NCBI GenBank assembly: GCA_030824515.1
Contig: JAVBXN010000009.1
Span: 47,858-111,857 of the forward strand
Length of the DNA stretch: 64,000 nucleotides
From: Pelobacter sp.
Lineage (GTDB): Bacteria > Desulfobacterota > Desulfuromonadia > Geobacterales > Pseudopelobacteraceae
Reading direction: 5' to 3'
How positions within the stretch are numbered: position 1 is the first letter of the stretch; each line of letters begins with the position of its first letter. This document shows positions 17,868 to 27,471 of the stretch, one piece after another. The notes under the pieces are model-generated. The model was not told the DNA's origin. It ran no database searches and saw nothing but the letters and a program-made list of their open reading frames with translations. The position numbers and the translations under genes were made by a program.

Positions 17868-18191
17868 ATGAAATGGATAGTACGTCTGGCCATAATTTTA
17901 GTGTTCTTTCAGTTTTTTGTGCCAATACCAATTTGTTCTGCGGAACAAAAAAATGCAAAGAAAGGTCCTTACCTTGTCGTAGAAGGTAATGTATCGCAAA
18001 TTTTTACCCGCAGTCTCCTTGTAGACGGGCAGCAATATCCGATTTCCATGTTTGCCAGAGTATTTGAGACTGATTTGAACGGGAGGGAAGTTTCTTTGCA
18101 GTCTGTTGTAAATAGAGGGAAGATAGATCAAGCACGTCTTTATATATTGGGTGGTAAGGTTGAAAAGATAGTTGTGCTTAATAATATTTGA
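17868..18191 (+). CDS. Small secreted protein of the pilus cluster, unknown function
   Basis: The 107-residue protein has an N-terminal signal peptide (hydrophobic residues 5-20, then PICSAEQ). The mature part is about 80 residues of predicted beta strand (YLVVEGNVSQIFTRSLLVDG, ARLYILGGKVEKIVVL), with no Cys apart from the one in the signal region. A good ribosome-binding site (AGGAG) lies eight bases before the ATG. It is placed 50 bases after the DsbC-like gene and 28 bases before pilY1, so co-expression is likely. I do not recognise the family. Confidence 0.8.
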   Translation: MKWIVRLAIILVFFQFFVPIPICSAEQKNAKKGPYLVVEGNVSQIFTRSLLVDGQQYPISMFARVFETDLNGREVSLQSVVNRGKIDQARLYILGGKVEKIVVLNNI

Positions 18192-18219
18192 TTAGTTTAC
18201 TGATTTTGTGAGGTGGACA

Positions 18220-21200
18220 ATGAAAAGGCAAGCCGTAAGCATTATTGATAATTTTGGTCGCTTGATTCTATCAGGTATGGCGCTCTGCGGAGTACTGTTT
18301 TTCTTTGCCATATCAGAGGCAGCACAGTTTCCTCTCTATGTTGTTGACAGCAACGGTCTAAATATTCCTGGCGATGCTGCGAGCACAAACCTTCCAGCAG
18401 GAAATACTACCACCCGTACAAATACCACATATCAGTCGCTGCTATCAACTACTGCACCTACAAACGGTACAACACAGATAAAAAGTACCTGGACGCCACG
18501 TAGAGCTTGGTACTCCATGGCAAAAATTTACTATAACAACCCATCAACTTCCAGCCTGTCTCTGTCGGCAAATGCCACTGGAACTTTTTTTCTCCGAAGC
18601 ACCAATACGCTAGATCAGTACCGTTTCACCCTTAGAGATTACGATCCGGCAGTCGGTGGGGGCGCCAATGGCACATTTATTGCTCAAAGCCCGGCATATG
18701 CCTCTCCCAGTACTTCTGCCGCTACCTCACAGTCTGTTGCTTTTGGTAATGCCCAGTATACTTTGCCGGCCGGACATTATCTGGAAGTAGAAATCGAATA
18801 TTGGCCGCGTGATACCGCCAACGTAGGCTATGTTTACTGTAACAGCACGTCTCAATCAAGAATAAACATTGAACTTCGCGCCAGTATAGTTTCCAGTGCC
18901 AGTGTCAATGGCAGCATCACCGGACCCGCCACAACTCCAGGCACAGCTTATTTCGATGTTTTCCCCTTGACAAGCACTACTTATACAATTACCGCTGATT
19001 CGTTGGGCGGATACCAGATACAGAGCTTGTTAGTGGACGGTAGCCCTGTTGCGCCAGCACTCGGTCAAACAACATACACATATCCTTTTACCAACATTAA
19101 CTCCAATCATACTATTTCGGTCAGTTTCGTTTCAACCTCAAGTACGTTGATTATATCCACTGGAACTGGTGGTACGACCAGTTTGCCCGTTTACTCAATG
19201 ACTTGGCTTGGCGGAACTACATCCACATACACAGTTGGTACTTCTGCAACTTTGAATTTTGATGTTATCCCAGATTTGGGATATGGCATTGATTCTGTAT
19301 ATCTGAACACCGTGGACCAAGGCGTCCCGCAGGGGCAGACAACTACCTTCACTATTCCGGTTTCATTTGCTATAGGTACCAGTAGCACCCTTTCTTCGTC
19401 GTTCAAGCGCATATACACGGTAAATACCAGTGTTAACGGAACTGGTGGGAGTATTTCACCGCTCGGATCTACAGCTGTGCTTTCAGGGGGAGCGCTTACT
19501 ATTGATGTCACACCGGATTCAAACCACAAAATTCTTTCAATTACCGATGATGGCGTCGTTGTCGGCAATACTTCTCCATACACAATTACCAATATTACAA
19601 AAGATCACGATGTTGTAGTTACCTATGCGCCAGTGCATCATATCACCGCTATTTCCGGACCTAATGGCACGATATCTCCTATCGGAGATGTGGTCGTTGA
19701 TGCGGGCGCCGATCGGAATTTTTCCTTCACCCCCGATGTCGGTTACAGAGTCAATGATGTCTTGATTGATGGAGTCTCGGTCGGCGCAGTGGCGGCCTAC
19801 ACTTTCACAAGTGTTGCCGCTGACCATACCATTGAAGTGACATATATATCTGCCCCAATTCCAAGCACCTATTGTGCAGTGCCGGCCTTTCTAACGACGC
19901 CGACCCCTCCCAACGTCATGTTGATGCTTTCTGTTGAAACTCCGATGCAGGGAGCAGCCAACCCGACTGTGACATGTACAGGCACTCCGTCTTCTCTCGC
20001 GTATACGTGCAGTTCCGCCGGTTTGGGCGTGTATGACGACAGCCGCATCTATTACGGCTATTTTGATTCCAACAAATGTTATACCTATTCCGGTAGCGGC
20101 GCGACCGGTCTGTTTACGCCTTCCGGAGCTGCAGTAGGAACCTATAGACATCAATGCGCAGCCGGCACAGCCTGGAGTGGGAATATGCTCAACTATGGCA
20201 CCATGCTGGCTGTTGACGCTTTTCGCAAGGCTTTTACCGGCGGCAATCGTGTTGTGGATACCACAACCAATACCGTACTATTGGGAGCGATCAATGATGG
20301 TGGCTATTTTGCGGTCTACCCGCGTGTAGATAATGCCGAGCTATACATGCCAGTTGCCGGAACAAATGTTACCCGTTATCTCGTAAGAAAGGGCGGGGGA
20401 AGCGGTTTTGGACTCTGTGCTGCTGGACAGCCCTCCTGTACTGTTACACGTTCAACAACTACCGGTGAAGGCCAATGGCCAGTAAGTGGCGCCAATACCG
20501 ATTCGGTCTACAGTTTGCGCATCAAAGCCTGCGATCCCACAGGCGGCACTGAAACACGCTGCAACAGCGCTACTAACAAACCGGAAGGTACTATCCAAAA
20601 GTATATGGACAAGATGCGTTTTGCACTTATGTCTTATGCAGCAGGGGCGGCTAATAATGTTCGGGAGCGTGATGGAGGTGTGTTGCGTGAAAAAATGAAG
20701 TGGGTTGGCCCAATTGTTCCAAATGGACTTAAATATCACGATGCCAGTAACGACGTAGTCACCTGTTCAACGGCAATAGGATGCTCCAATCCTGAAAAAG
20801 AAGTCAACACTGACGGTACGTTTGTGAACAATCCTGATGGTGCCTCTACCGGTAATAGCGGTCTGATCAACTATCTCAACAAATTTGCTTATACTGACGG
20901 TTACAAGAGTTATGATCCGATCAGTGAAATGTACTATCAGGTTTTGCGTTATTTCCGCAATCAGATCCCATCTACGAGCAACTATTGCAACGGACTGACA
21001 GAGCCTAATGACAACTTCCCGCTCTACTGTAATTCCGACAAGACTAATGCGCGCGGCTGGCGCGACCCGTCTCTATATTCATGTTCCAAGAACTTCGTAA
21101 TTGCGGTCAATGACGCTAATCCGCATGTTGACAAACGCATTCCTGGGACTCACTTCATTGCAGACTATGGACTCGGACAAACTGCTTATGGTGATTGGTG

Positions 21201-24183
21201 CGGTTCCCCTCGCGGCGCTTGTGACACAGATTTTACCGACAGTAGTGTTCAGGTGCCAGTTGAAACATGGACAAAGAATGTGGGTGACATAGAAACACTG
21301 ACAGGTAAGTCTATCGGCCATTCATGTGAAGTAAACGTTTCAGGAGTATGCATGAGCCCTGTTGGCACAGTAGGTAATCTTGGGAGGGTAATTCAATCAA
21401 GTAAAGGCAATTCGTATCTGATATCCGGTCTGGCTTATTATGCTCATATGAGCGACCTGCGTTCAGATTTGACTGGTACTCAGAATCTTACTACATACAT
21501 GATTGATACTCAGGAGCCTGCCGGTAGTATGCTGGTGGGACCCAAGAATATGTTGCAGTTGGCGGCAAAATATGGCGGATTTGACGACAAAGATAACGAT
21601 GGTCGTCCCTATATGAATGCTTCGTGCGGTGGCGTCAGTGCATCACCGAATTCTCTCTGTGCGGAGTGGGATGCCGACAACGATGGCTATCCGGACAATT
21701 ATTTCTTTGCTTCTGATTCAGGTAAAGTAGAAACGAGTCTTTATAAAGCCTTTGCGAGTATTCTAAATCGCGCCACCTCTGGAACAGCGGCAGCTGTTGC
21801 AAACAACCGCAGTGGTGAACGTGGCGCCAACATAATTCAAGCACTGTTCTACCCCCAATGGCCGAACGACATGGGTATTAAGTGGCTCGGAGACGTTCAG
21901 GCTCTTTGGTTTTATCTTGATCCAATCATAAAGTTCAGTGGTATTTTTGAAGATAGTGACGGGGATAGAGAGTTGAATCTGAGGGTTGATCTGCCTCCAA
22001 GTTCAGATGCACAAAGAGTCAAAGCGCTCTGGAAGGCCGGCGAAGTGCTTCATGCCAGGGATGCTTCAACCAGAAGTATCTACACTTTACTGGATCCTAG
22101 CTCAAGCCTTACTGACAGTACAAACCAGTTTAATATTGCAAACAGGACCGCCTTGAAACCCCTGCTTGGAGTCAGTTCTTTAACTGACACCGAGGCTGAT
22201 GTGTTGATAAATTACATTCGCGGCGTTGACGGTGGCTCATATCGTTCCCGTACCGTCACTAATAACGGGAGTACTCGTGTATGGAAGCTGGGTGATATCA
22301 TTAATTCAACTCCTCAGATTCAGGGAGGGGATGCATTGAACAACTATAACATGGACTACGGTGACACCTCATACAAGTTGTTTACCCAAACCAGTGCTTA
22401 TAAGGCCAACAATTACGTTTACACTGGCTCCAATGACGGTATGCTGCATGCATTCAGGCTTGGGCTTGTTGCAAAAGTTAATGATCCTACCAACCTATAC
22501 AGGATAGCAACTATTGCTGATGAAACCGATCTGGGTAAGGAAGAATGGGCATTCATACCTTCCAGTGTTTTGCCATTCATGAAAAATTGTGCGGATACCG
22601 GGTACTGTCATCAGTATCTTGTTGATGGAACTCCGTTTATATTCGATGCGGCAATAAATAAATATGCTGCGGTAACCGGTGAATATTCGGCATGTACCGA
22701 GAGCAATTACTGGAGTTGCAAACGCCAAAGGACCAGTTGGAGTTCTGTTCTTATTGGCAGCATGGGGCTTGGAGGTGCATCACGAGACGGAAATTGCAAC
22801 GAAACACTAAGTAAGGATTCTGATCTGTCAAATAATTTGGATTGCATAAAAACCCCTGTTGCTAACTCAGGATTGTCATCATATTTTGCGCTTGATATAA
22901 CCACACCTCTCACACCCAAATTAATGTGGGAATTTTCAGATGCAAGCATTGCAGCTGATACAACTCTTTCAACAGCGACTCTAAAAGATGCCGCCTTGGG
23001 AATGGGGTTGACAACTCCCGGGCCTGCTATTGTCAGAATCAATTCTCCCTATGATAATCACAAAAATAATGGTCGCTGGTTTGCCGTTTTCGCATCCGGA
23101 CCAACAGGAACCATAGATACTGCAACCAAACAATTTCTGGGGCGTTCTGATCAAAATCTGAAAATATACGTTGTTGACATTAATCCATTTGAAAGTGTTT
23201 CCACATTTACAAAGGATGTAAACTACTGGGTTTTTGATACAGGTAAGAAGTTTGCGTTTGCAAGTTCGGTCGCTAATGCCACTGTTGATGTTGATAAAGG
23301 CGATGCTTCCAGAAGCGGTAACTGGAGTGACGACGTAATTTACATCACATATACCAAGGCTAGTCTTGAAACAACAAACTCAAACCCCTTACAGTCAATA
23401 GATTATCCTCTGGCTTGGGACAAAGGAGGGGTAATCCGTCTGATAACAAACAATGATCCAAATCCGGCAAATTGGTTTTTGAGCACGCTTATTGATGATA
23501 TTGGGCCTGTCACAAGATCTGTTGACACTCTGCAGAGTAAAAGCACTAAAAAGTTATGGGTGTATTTCGGAGAAGGTCGATACTTTTATACCGGAGATGA
23601 TCTTTCTACCAGGCGTAAAATATACGGTATTGCTGATCCCTGTTATAGCTATGATCTTAATCATATCAATGCGTTCAGTACGACTGCGGCAAATTGTCCC
23701 ACCGTGACTCTGGCCAATTTGAAAGATCAAACCTTAACACCCAATGATACACTTAAAGACGCTTATGGTATTGATTTGTATAAGGGTTGGTATATCCAGA
23801 TGGACAATGCTTCAGGACAGTCAGGAACGGAACGAATGACTGGTGGCGTTTCGGCGAATACAAATGGAGTCGTATTTTATTCCACATTTGTTCCAAGTAC
23901 CGATCTCTGCGTTTCCGGAGGAGTTCCGTCAGGGTGGGCTGTTAATTCTTCAACCGGTGGCACTCCACCGGCCAAATCTATGCAGGGCAAGATAGTGGTA
24001 ACCACCTCAGATCAACCGATTGCAAAGCCGATTAATATTCCAGATTTGTATAACCAATCGGGTAATCGCAAAATGAGTTCTACTATTTCAAACTCAATCA
24101 AGGGGATGCCACCACCACAACCACCTCCTAGCATCACATTGCCATCACCGACGAAACGTATTTTGAATATTCAGGAGCGTTGA
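18220..24183 (+). CDS. pilY1: PilY1-type pilus tip / assembly protein
   Basis: The 1987-residue protein starts at the ATG at 18220 (AGGTGG upstream) and has a signal peptide ending near SEAAQF. Residues 230-545 contain several repeats of the divergent InlB type (GYQIQSLLVDGSP, GYRVNDVLIDGVSVG, NITKDHDVVVTYAP). Around residue 560, PPNVMLML aligns with the vWA entry of PilY1, but the next residues are SVETP, so the MIDAS DxSxS is absent. Asp-rich loops DDKDNDGRP, DADNDGYPD and DSDGD (about 1127, 1154, 1247) look calcium-binding. The C-terminal 600 residues match the PilC/PilY1 beta-propeller (LGDIINSTPQIQGG, YVYTGSNDGMLHAFR). The end is proline-rich. It probably acts at the pilus tip in adhesion and assembly. 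Confidence 0.93.
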   Translation: MKRQAVSIIDNFGRLILSGMALCGVLFFFAISEAAQFPLYVVDSNGLNIPGDAASTNLPAGNTTTRTNTTYQSLLSTTAPTNGTTQIKSTWTPRRAWYSMAKIYYNNPSTSSLSLSANATGTFFLRSTNTLDQYRFTLRDYDPAVGGGANGTFIAQSPAYASPSTSAATSQSVAFGNAQYTLPAGHYLEVEIEYWPRDTANVGYVYCNSTSQSRINIELRASIVSSASVNGSITGPATTPGTAYFDVFPLTSTTYTITADSLGGYQIQSLLVDGSPVAPALGQTTYTYPFTNINSNHTISVSFVSTSSTLIISTGTGGTTSLPVYSMTWLGGTTSTYTVGTSATLNFDVIPDLGYGIDSVYLNTVDQGVPQGQTTTFTIPVSFAIGTSSTLSSSFKRIYTVNTSVNGTGGSISPLGSTAVLSGGALTIDVTPDSNHKILSITDDGVVVGNTSPYTITNITKDHDVVVTYAPVHHITAISGPNGTISPIGDVVVDAGADRNFSFTPDVGYRVNDVLIDGVSVGAVAAYTFTSVAADHTIEVTYISAPIPSTYCAVPAFLTTPTPPNVMLMLSVETPMQGAANPTVTCTGTPSSLAYTCSSAGLGVYDDSRIYYGYFDSNKCYTYSGSGATGLFTPSGAAVGTYRHQCAAGTAWSGNMLNYGTMLAVDAFRKAFTGGNRVVDTTTNTVLLGAINDGGYFAVYPRVDNAELYMPVAGTNVTRYLVRKGGGSGFGLCAAGQPSCTVTRSTTTGEGQWPVSGANTDSVYSLRIKACDPTGGTETRCNSATNKPEGTIQKYMDKMRFALMSYAAGAANNVRERDGGVLREKMKWVGPIVPNGLKYHDASNDVVTCSTAIGCSNPEKEVNTDGTFVNNPDGASTGNSGLINYLNKFAYTDGYKSYDPISEMYYQVLRYFRNQIPSTSNYCNGLTEPNDNFPLYCNSDKTNARGWRDPSLYSCSKNFVIAVNDANPHVDKRIPGTHFIADYGLGQTAYGDWCGSPRGACDTDFTDSSVQVPVETWTKNVGDIETLTGKSIGHSCEVNVSGVCMSPVGTVGNLGRVIQSSKGNSYLISGLAYYAHMSDLRSDLTGTQNLTTYMIDTQEPAGSMLVGPKNMLQLAAKYGGFDDKDNDGRPYMNASCGGVSASPNSLCAEWDADNDGYPDNYFFASDSGKVETSLYKAFASILNRATSGTAAAVANNRSGERGANIIQALFYPQWPNDMGIKWLGDVQALWFYLDPIIKFSGIFEDSDGDRELNLRVDLPPSSDAQRVKALWKAGEVLHARDASTRSIYTLLDPSSSLTDSTNQFNIANRTALKPLLGVSSLTDTEADVLINYIRGVDGGSYRSRTVTNNGSTRVWKLGDIINSTPQIQGGDALNNYNMDYGDTSYKLFTQTSAYKANNYVYTGSNDGMLHAFRLGLVAKVNDPTNLYRIATIADETDLGKEEWAFIPSSVLPFMKNCADTGYCHQYLVDGTPFIFDAAINKYAAVTGEYSACTESNYWSCKRQRTSWSSVLIGSMGLGGASRDGNCNETLSKDSDLSNNLDCIKTPVANSGLSSYFALDITTPLTPKLMWEFSDASIAADTTLSTATLKDAALGMGLTTPGPAIVRINSPYDNHKNNGRWFAVFASGPTGTIDTATKQFLGRSDQNLKIYVVDINPFESVSTFTKDVNYWVFDTGKKFAFASSVANATVDVDKGDASRSGNWSDDVIYITYTKASLETTNSNPLQSIDYPLAWDKGGVIRLITNNDPNPANWFLSTLIDDIGPVTRSVDTLQSKSTKKLWVYFGEGRYFYTGDDLSTRRKIYGIADPCYSYDLNHINAFSTTAANCPTVTLANLKDQTLTPNDTLKDAYGIDLYKGWYIQMDNASGQSGTERMTGGVSANTNGVVFYSTFVPSTDLCVSGGVPSGWAVNSSTGGTPPAKSMQGKIVVTTSDQPIAKPINIPDLYNQSGNRKMSSTISNSIKGMPPPQPPPSITLPSPTKRILNIQER

Positions 24184-24186
24184 ACT

Positions 24187-24711
24187 GTGCATTCTCACAT
24201 AAATAAATATGTGGCTAAATGTGGTTTTGCATTGACGGAGCTGATTGTTGTTATTGGGCTTATATCCATATTATTAAGTATTTCAGTGTTATCGTTTAAC
24301 AATTGGCAGATAAAACATAACGTAGAAGCTCAAGTCCGAAAGATGGTAACGGATTTTAGTGAAGTAAGAGTTCGTGCCATGACAATGAAACAGAGGCATA
24401 GCATAACTCTGAATAAAAATAATTATGTTTTTAGGTCTTACAGTAGTGAAGAAGAGGATTTGTTTACAGAAGGCAGTACAATACCCGGTGGAAATCACAC
24501 AGTTAGTTATGGGCTAAAAAAGGCGGATTCCACGGATTATAATGCTGAAGTAATCGAAATAGACCAACGCGGTATGAATGTCAGCGGTGTTGCAACCATA
24601 TACCTTGAGCATCCAGGCAGTCTTACTGTGCCGAATTGCATCACTATTCATACAATACGAATTAATCCAGGCAATAGTGCATCTATTGGAGGCACATGTA
24701 ATGATAATTAA
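24187..24711 (+). CDS. fimT: Minor pilin, FimT/GspH type
   Basis: The 174-residue protein starts with GTG three bases after pilY1. It has a class III prepilin leader ending KCG, cleaved before FALTELIVVIGLISILL, with Glu at position +5. The hydrophobic helix continues for about 20 residues and the C-terminal domain is GspH/FimT-like, with a single Cys pair (NCITI and GGTC). It is likely part of the minor pilin complex that primes pilus assembly together with PilV, PilW, PilX and PilY1. It overlaps pilV by 11 bases. Confidence 0.85.
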   Translation: MHSHINKYVAKCGFALTELIVVIGLISILLSISVLSFNNWQIKHNVEAQVRKMVTDFSEVRVRAMTMKQRHSITLNKNNYVFRSYSSEEEDLFTEGSTIPGGNHTVSYGLKKADSTDYNAEVIEIDQRGMNVSGVATIYLEHPGSLTVPNCITIHTIRINPGNSASIGGTCNDN

Positions 24712-25093
24712 TAGTAAGGGCTTCACATTGATTGAATTCCTCGTCGCAATTGTTATTTTGATGGTCGGTATGCTTGGATTACTTCAGTCTATCAACCTAG
24801 CTATAGATAAAAATCTTGAATCTACGTTTAGAAATGAGGCGATTATGCTCGCTGATGACCGCATGATGCGTAAACGCTCCGCCGGATTCAAAATATTTTC
24901 CGGCGCGGACACAATAGATGTGCAAAGAGGCTTTTTGCCAGTCAATGTAAGGGGGGTATTGAAGAACTATTCTGTGCAGGAGACTATTCAAAAAACTACT
25001 GATAATTCACAACAACTATTGGTTGACGTTTCGTGGAAAAAGAAAAATACAAGATATTCGCACTCTCTTTCATCATATATATCAATTTACTAA
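24701..25093 (+). CDS. pilV: Minor pilin, PilV type
   Basis: The 130-residue protein starts at the ATG at 24701 with GGAGG eight bases upstream; the longer frame from 24578 lies inside fimT. The prepilin motif is NSKG then FTLIEFLVAIVILMVGMLGL, with Glu at +5. The remainder is short for PilV. The stop is 17 bases before the next start. Confidence 0.85.
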   Translation: MIINSKGFTLIEFLVAIVILMVGMLGLLQSINLAIDKNLESTFRNEAIMLADDRMMRKRSAGFKIFSGADTIDVQRGFLPVNVRGVLKNYSVQETIQKTTDNSQQLLVDVSWKKKNTRYSHSLSSYISIY

Positions 25094-25109
25094 AACAGGC
25101 GGCGTTCTC

Positions 25110-26414
25110 GTGAAACTTAACAAGATATTACATAACAACAAAGCATTCACTCTTGTTGAATTGCTTGTTACCATGTCTGTTTTTATTGTAGTCATAATAA
25201 TCGCCGCTGAAACGTTCAATATTGTAGTCACGCAGTCAGGAAAATTGTCAAAGTCAGAAGAGAGTAATATTGAAGGAGTGATCGGTCTTGAGGTAATGCG
25301 TCATGACCTTGAACAGATGGGCTTCGGCCTGCTATGGGGGTTTCTTCCTGGAACTACATACTCATACAGTGAGACTGATACTACAAACTGGGCTGACGAT
25401 ACAACAAATTATGCAAAGTTGAATGATAATGTTGCAACTCTTCCGAACAGGCCTGTCCCAAGAGCATTGGTTGGTTTTAACGCTTTTTCAAACTTCAGTT
25501 CCGACTTCATAGGAGTCAAAGGCACCACTGTAGGCAGGTCCAAAGCGGCACAGTTTTGGACCTACATACCTTTTAACAACTTCAGTACTACCTCTGGCAG
25601 GGAATCAAGACCGGTAGCATGGCCGTCCAATAATCTCTCTAGCGGAGACAAGGTTATTGCAGTGCGTAGTAACTTTAATGATCCTGAAGACGATCACTTG
25701 CTTCTGGACGCGTCAGGTTCCTTCGGCTTTAATTTCAATACCACCGGGTTGATTCATAGCGCATATTTACCGACAGAAAGCCTGCAAACACACATGGTTT
25801 ATGGTCTTGATCGTAGCAGTAATTCACCACGCATGCCTTTCAACCGAACGGACTTCTTTGTAAAACGTCCGGATTCCACAATAACTGGCGATACTGCCAT
25901 GCCGTCTTTTTGTGCTCCTGGCACAGGAACTCTATATAAAGCCACAGTAAATCAAAGTGATGGTAAATACACCTACATACCGCTTCTTGATTGCGTCGCA
26001 AATATGCAGGTAGTTCTTGGTTGGAGCCTTAATTCTGGAACAGATAAACTGCAGGATGCGGTTCATGCATACTCTTCGCTTCCTGACAGCAGTGATTATT
26101 CAGTATCAGTTGTTCCTGCATCTGCAGCAATAGCTCTTCCAGCAACCACAGCTGCTGACATTCAGGATTGGCTCCAAGACCCAAAAGGGGTCAGAGAACA
26201 TCTAAAAATATTGAAAGTTTATTTGCTTGTACAGGAAGGGAAAAGGGATCCTAAATATACCTACCCGGCAAGCAGCATTGTCGTTGGTGATCAATTAAAC
26301 GGCGAATTGATTTTGACACGTCAATATCCGCTTACCGATGATCAACGTAAATATCGTTGGAAACTTTATAAATTAATTGTTCGCCCAAAAAATCTTGTGA
26401 GTAACCAGCGATGA
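25110..26414 (+). CDS. pilW: Minor pilin, PilW type
   Basis: The protein has 434 residues from the GTG at 25110, which keeps a short 14-residue leader. The prepilin segment reads NNKA then FTLVELLVTMSVFIVVIII, so the residue before the cleavage site is Ala instead of the usual Gly. A PilW-like region follows with LEVMRHDLEQMGFGL, and a large C-terminal domain. It overlaps pilX by four bases (ATGA). The call rests on position, length and the DLEQMGF motif. Confidence 0.82.
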   Translation: MKLNKILHNNKAFTLVELLVTMSVFIVVIIIAAETFNIVVTQSGKLSKSEESNIEGVIGLEVMRHDLEQMGFGLLWGFLPGTTYSYSETDTTNWADDTTNYAKLNDNVATLPNRPVPRALVGFNAFSNFSSDFIGVKGTTVGRSKAAQFWTYIPFNNFSTTSGRESRPVAWPSNNLSSGDKVIAVRSNFNDPEDDHLLLDASGSFGFNFNTTGLIHSAYLPTESLQTHMVYGLDRSSNSPRMPFNRTDFFVKRPDSTITGDTAMPSFCAPGTGTLYKATVNQSDGKYTYIPLLDCVANMQVVLGWSLNSGTDKLQDAVHAYSSLPDSSDYSVSVVPASAAIALPATTAADIQDWLQDPKGVREHLKILKVYLLVQEGKRDPKYTYPASSIVVGDQLNGELILTRQYPLTDDQRKYRWKLYKLIVRPKNLVSNQR

Positions 26415-27118
26415 AGAATGGAAGGGCAATTATGAAGCTACTGACTAATGAAAGAGGTGTGGCTTTGATCACTTCGCTGATGTTTACGGTATTAGCGCTT
26501 GTTATCAGTATGTCATTATTATACATGGTTACATCTGGAATTAGAACTTCAGGTGCAATGAAACGCTATAAAACTGTATTAGATGCTGCATATGGCGGAA
26601 CTGAAATAATGACTAAAGATCTTCTTGTAAAAGCTTTAACGTACGGCACTGACTCTCCAGGTACCTTTTCTTCATATGTTACAGGGCAAATGGGAAGCAT
26701 AAATCCCACTTTTTCCACTTGTTTTCAAGAGCGCCTTGACAATCCAAAAATTAAATGGAGTAGCGCTTGCGCTGCTGTTACTGGAAATCCAAAAGAATCT
26801 CCAGATGTATCTTTTACGCTTACACCGGTAACGGGGTCGCCATTTACGATTTATTCTAAAATTGTTGATACTACCGAATGGCGGTTTGTGTCGTTTTCTT
26901 CTCCAGCAACAGGTGGAATCCCTGTTTTGTTAAATAAAGTCGTTACAGGCAATTCAGAAAGAGGCAGCGCATCCGGAGACAACACAAAAGGTGGCACTGT
27001 TACACAGAAAAAGCCTGAGATACCTCATTATCCATACATGTATAGAATAGAAATCCAAGGAGAACGACAACAAAACCCTACTGAAAAAGCCAACATAACT
27101 GTCCAGTATGCATTTTAA
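26411..27118 (+). CDS. pilX: PilX-type pilus assembly protein
   Basis: The 235-residue protein has the PilX N-terminal pattern: ERGVALITSLMFTVLALVIS, a hydrophobic segment at about residues 16-40, then a polar C-terminal domain. The G before VALI and the early hydrophobic helix resemble prepilins, but the Glu at +5 is not present, as often in PilX. It is the last gene of the minor pilin block. The following 129 bases are AT-rich and lead to the HTH gene. Confidence 0.82.
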   Translation: MKNGRAIMKLLTNERGVALITSLMFTVLALVISMSLLYMVTSGIRTSGAMKRYKTVLDAAYGGTEIMTKDLLVKALTYGTDSPGTFSSYVTGQMGSINPTFSTCFQERLDNPKIKWSSACAAVTGNPKESPDVSFTLTPVTGSPFTIYSKIVDTTEWRFVSFSSPATGGIPVLLNKVVTGNSERGSASGDNTKGGTVTQKKPEIPHYPYMYRIEIQGERQQNPTEKANITVQYAF

Positions 27119-27247
27119 GATTTAAATGATTTTGCTGGGAGAATCCGCCATATATTTACACTTTATTACATAATTATGCAAAATTACCTTGACTTAAAAT
27201 AAAATTATAGTAAGTGTTACAAAACAGTTCATTAAGCACTGGATAAC

Positions 27248-27460
27248 ATGGGTATGAAAAGTAAAAATAAAGTAAAATCGATACGCGAATCTCGACTAAT
27301 GAGCAAGTCAGAGCTTGCTCGGAAATCAGGCGTCTCAGCTTTGACTATTGACAGGGTTGAGCGTGGTGAAATTTGCCGCATGGAAACTATGAGAAAAATT
27401 ATTCTTGCATTGGGTTATAGTCTTGAAGAAAAAAACAAAGTGTTTCAGGATCAAGCTTAA
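27248..27460 (+). CDS. Small Cro/CI-type helix-turn-helix protein
   Basis: The 70-residue protein is almost entirely one XRE HTH domain: SIRESRLMSKSELARKSG, then VSALTIDRVERGE. A second in-frame ATG at 27254 could be the start. It ends 11 bases before pilM and is transcribed with it, so it may tune pilMNOPQ expression. No palindromic operator is obvious in the AT-rich region upstream. Confidence 0.85.
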   Translation: MGMKSKNKVKSIRESRLMSKSELARKSGVSALTIDRVERGEICRMETMRKIILALGYSLEEKNKVFQDQA

Positions 27461-27471
27461 CGGGGCCGGAT

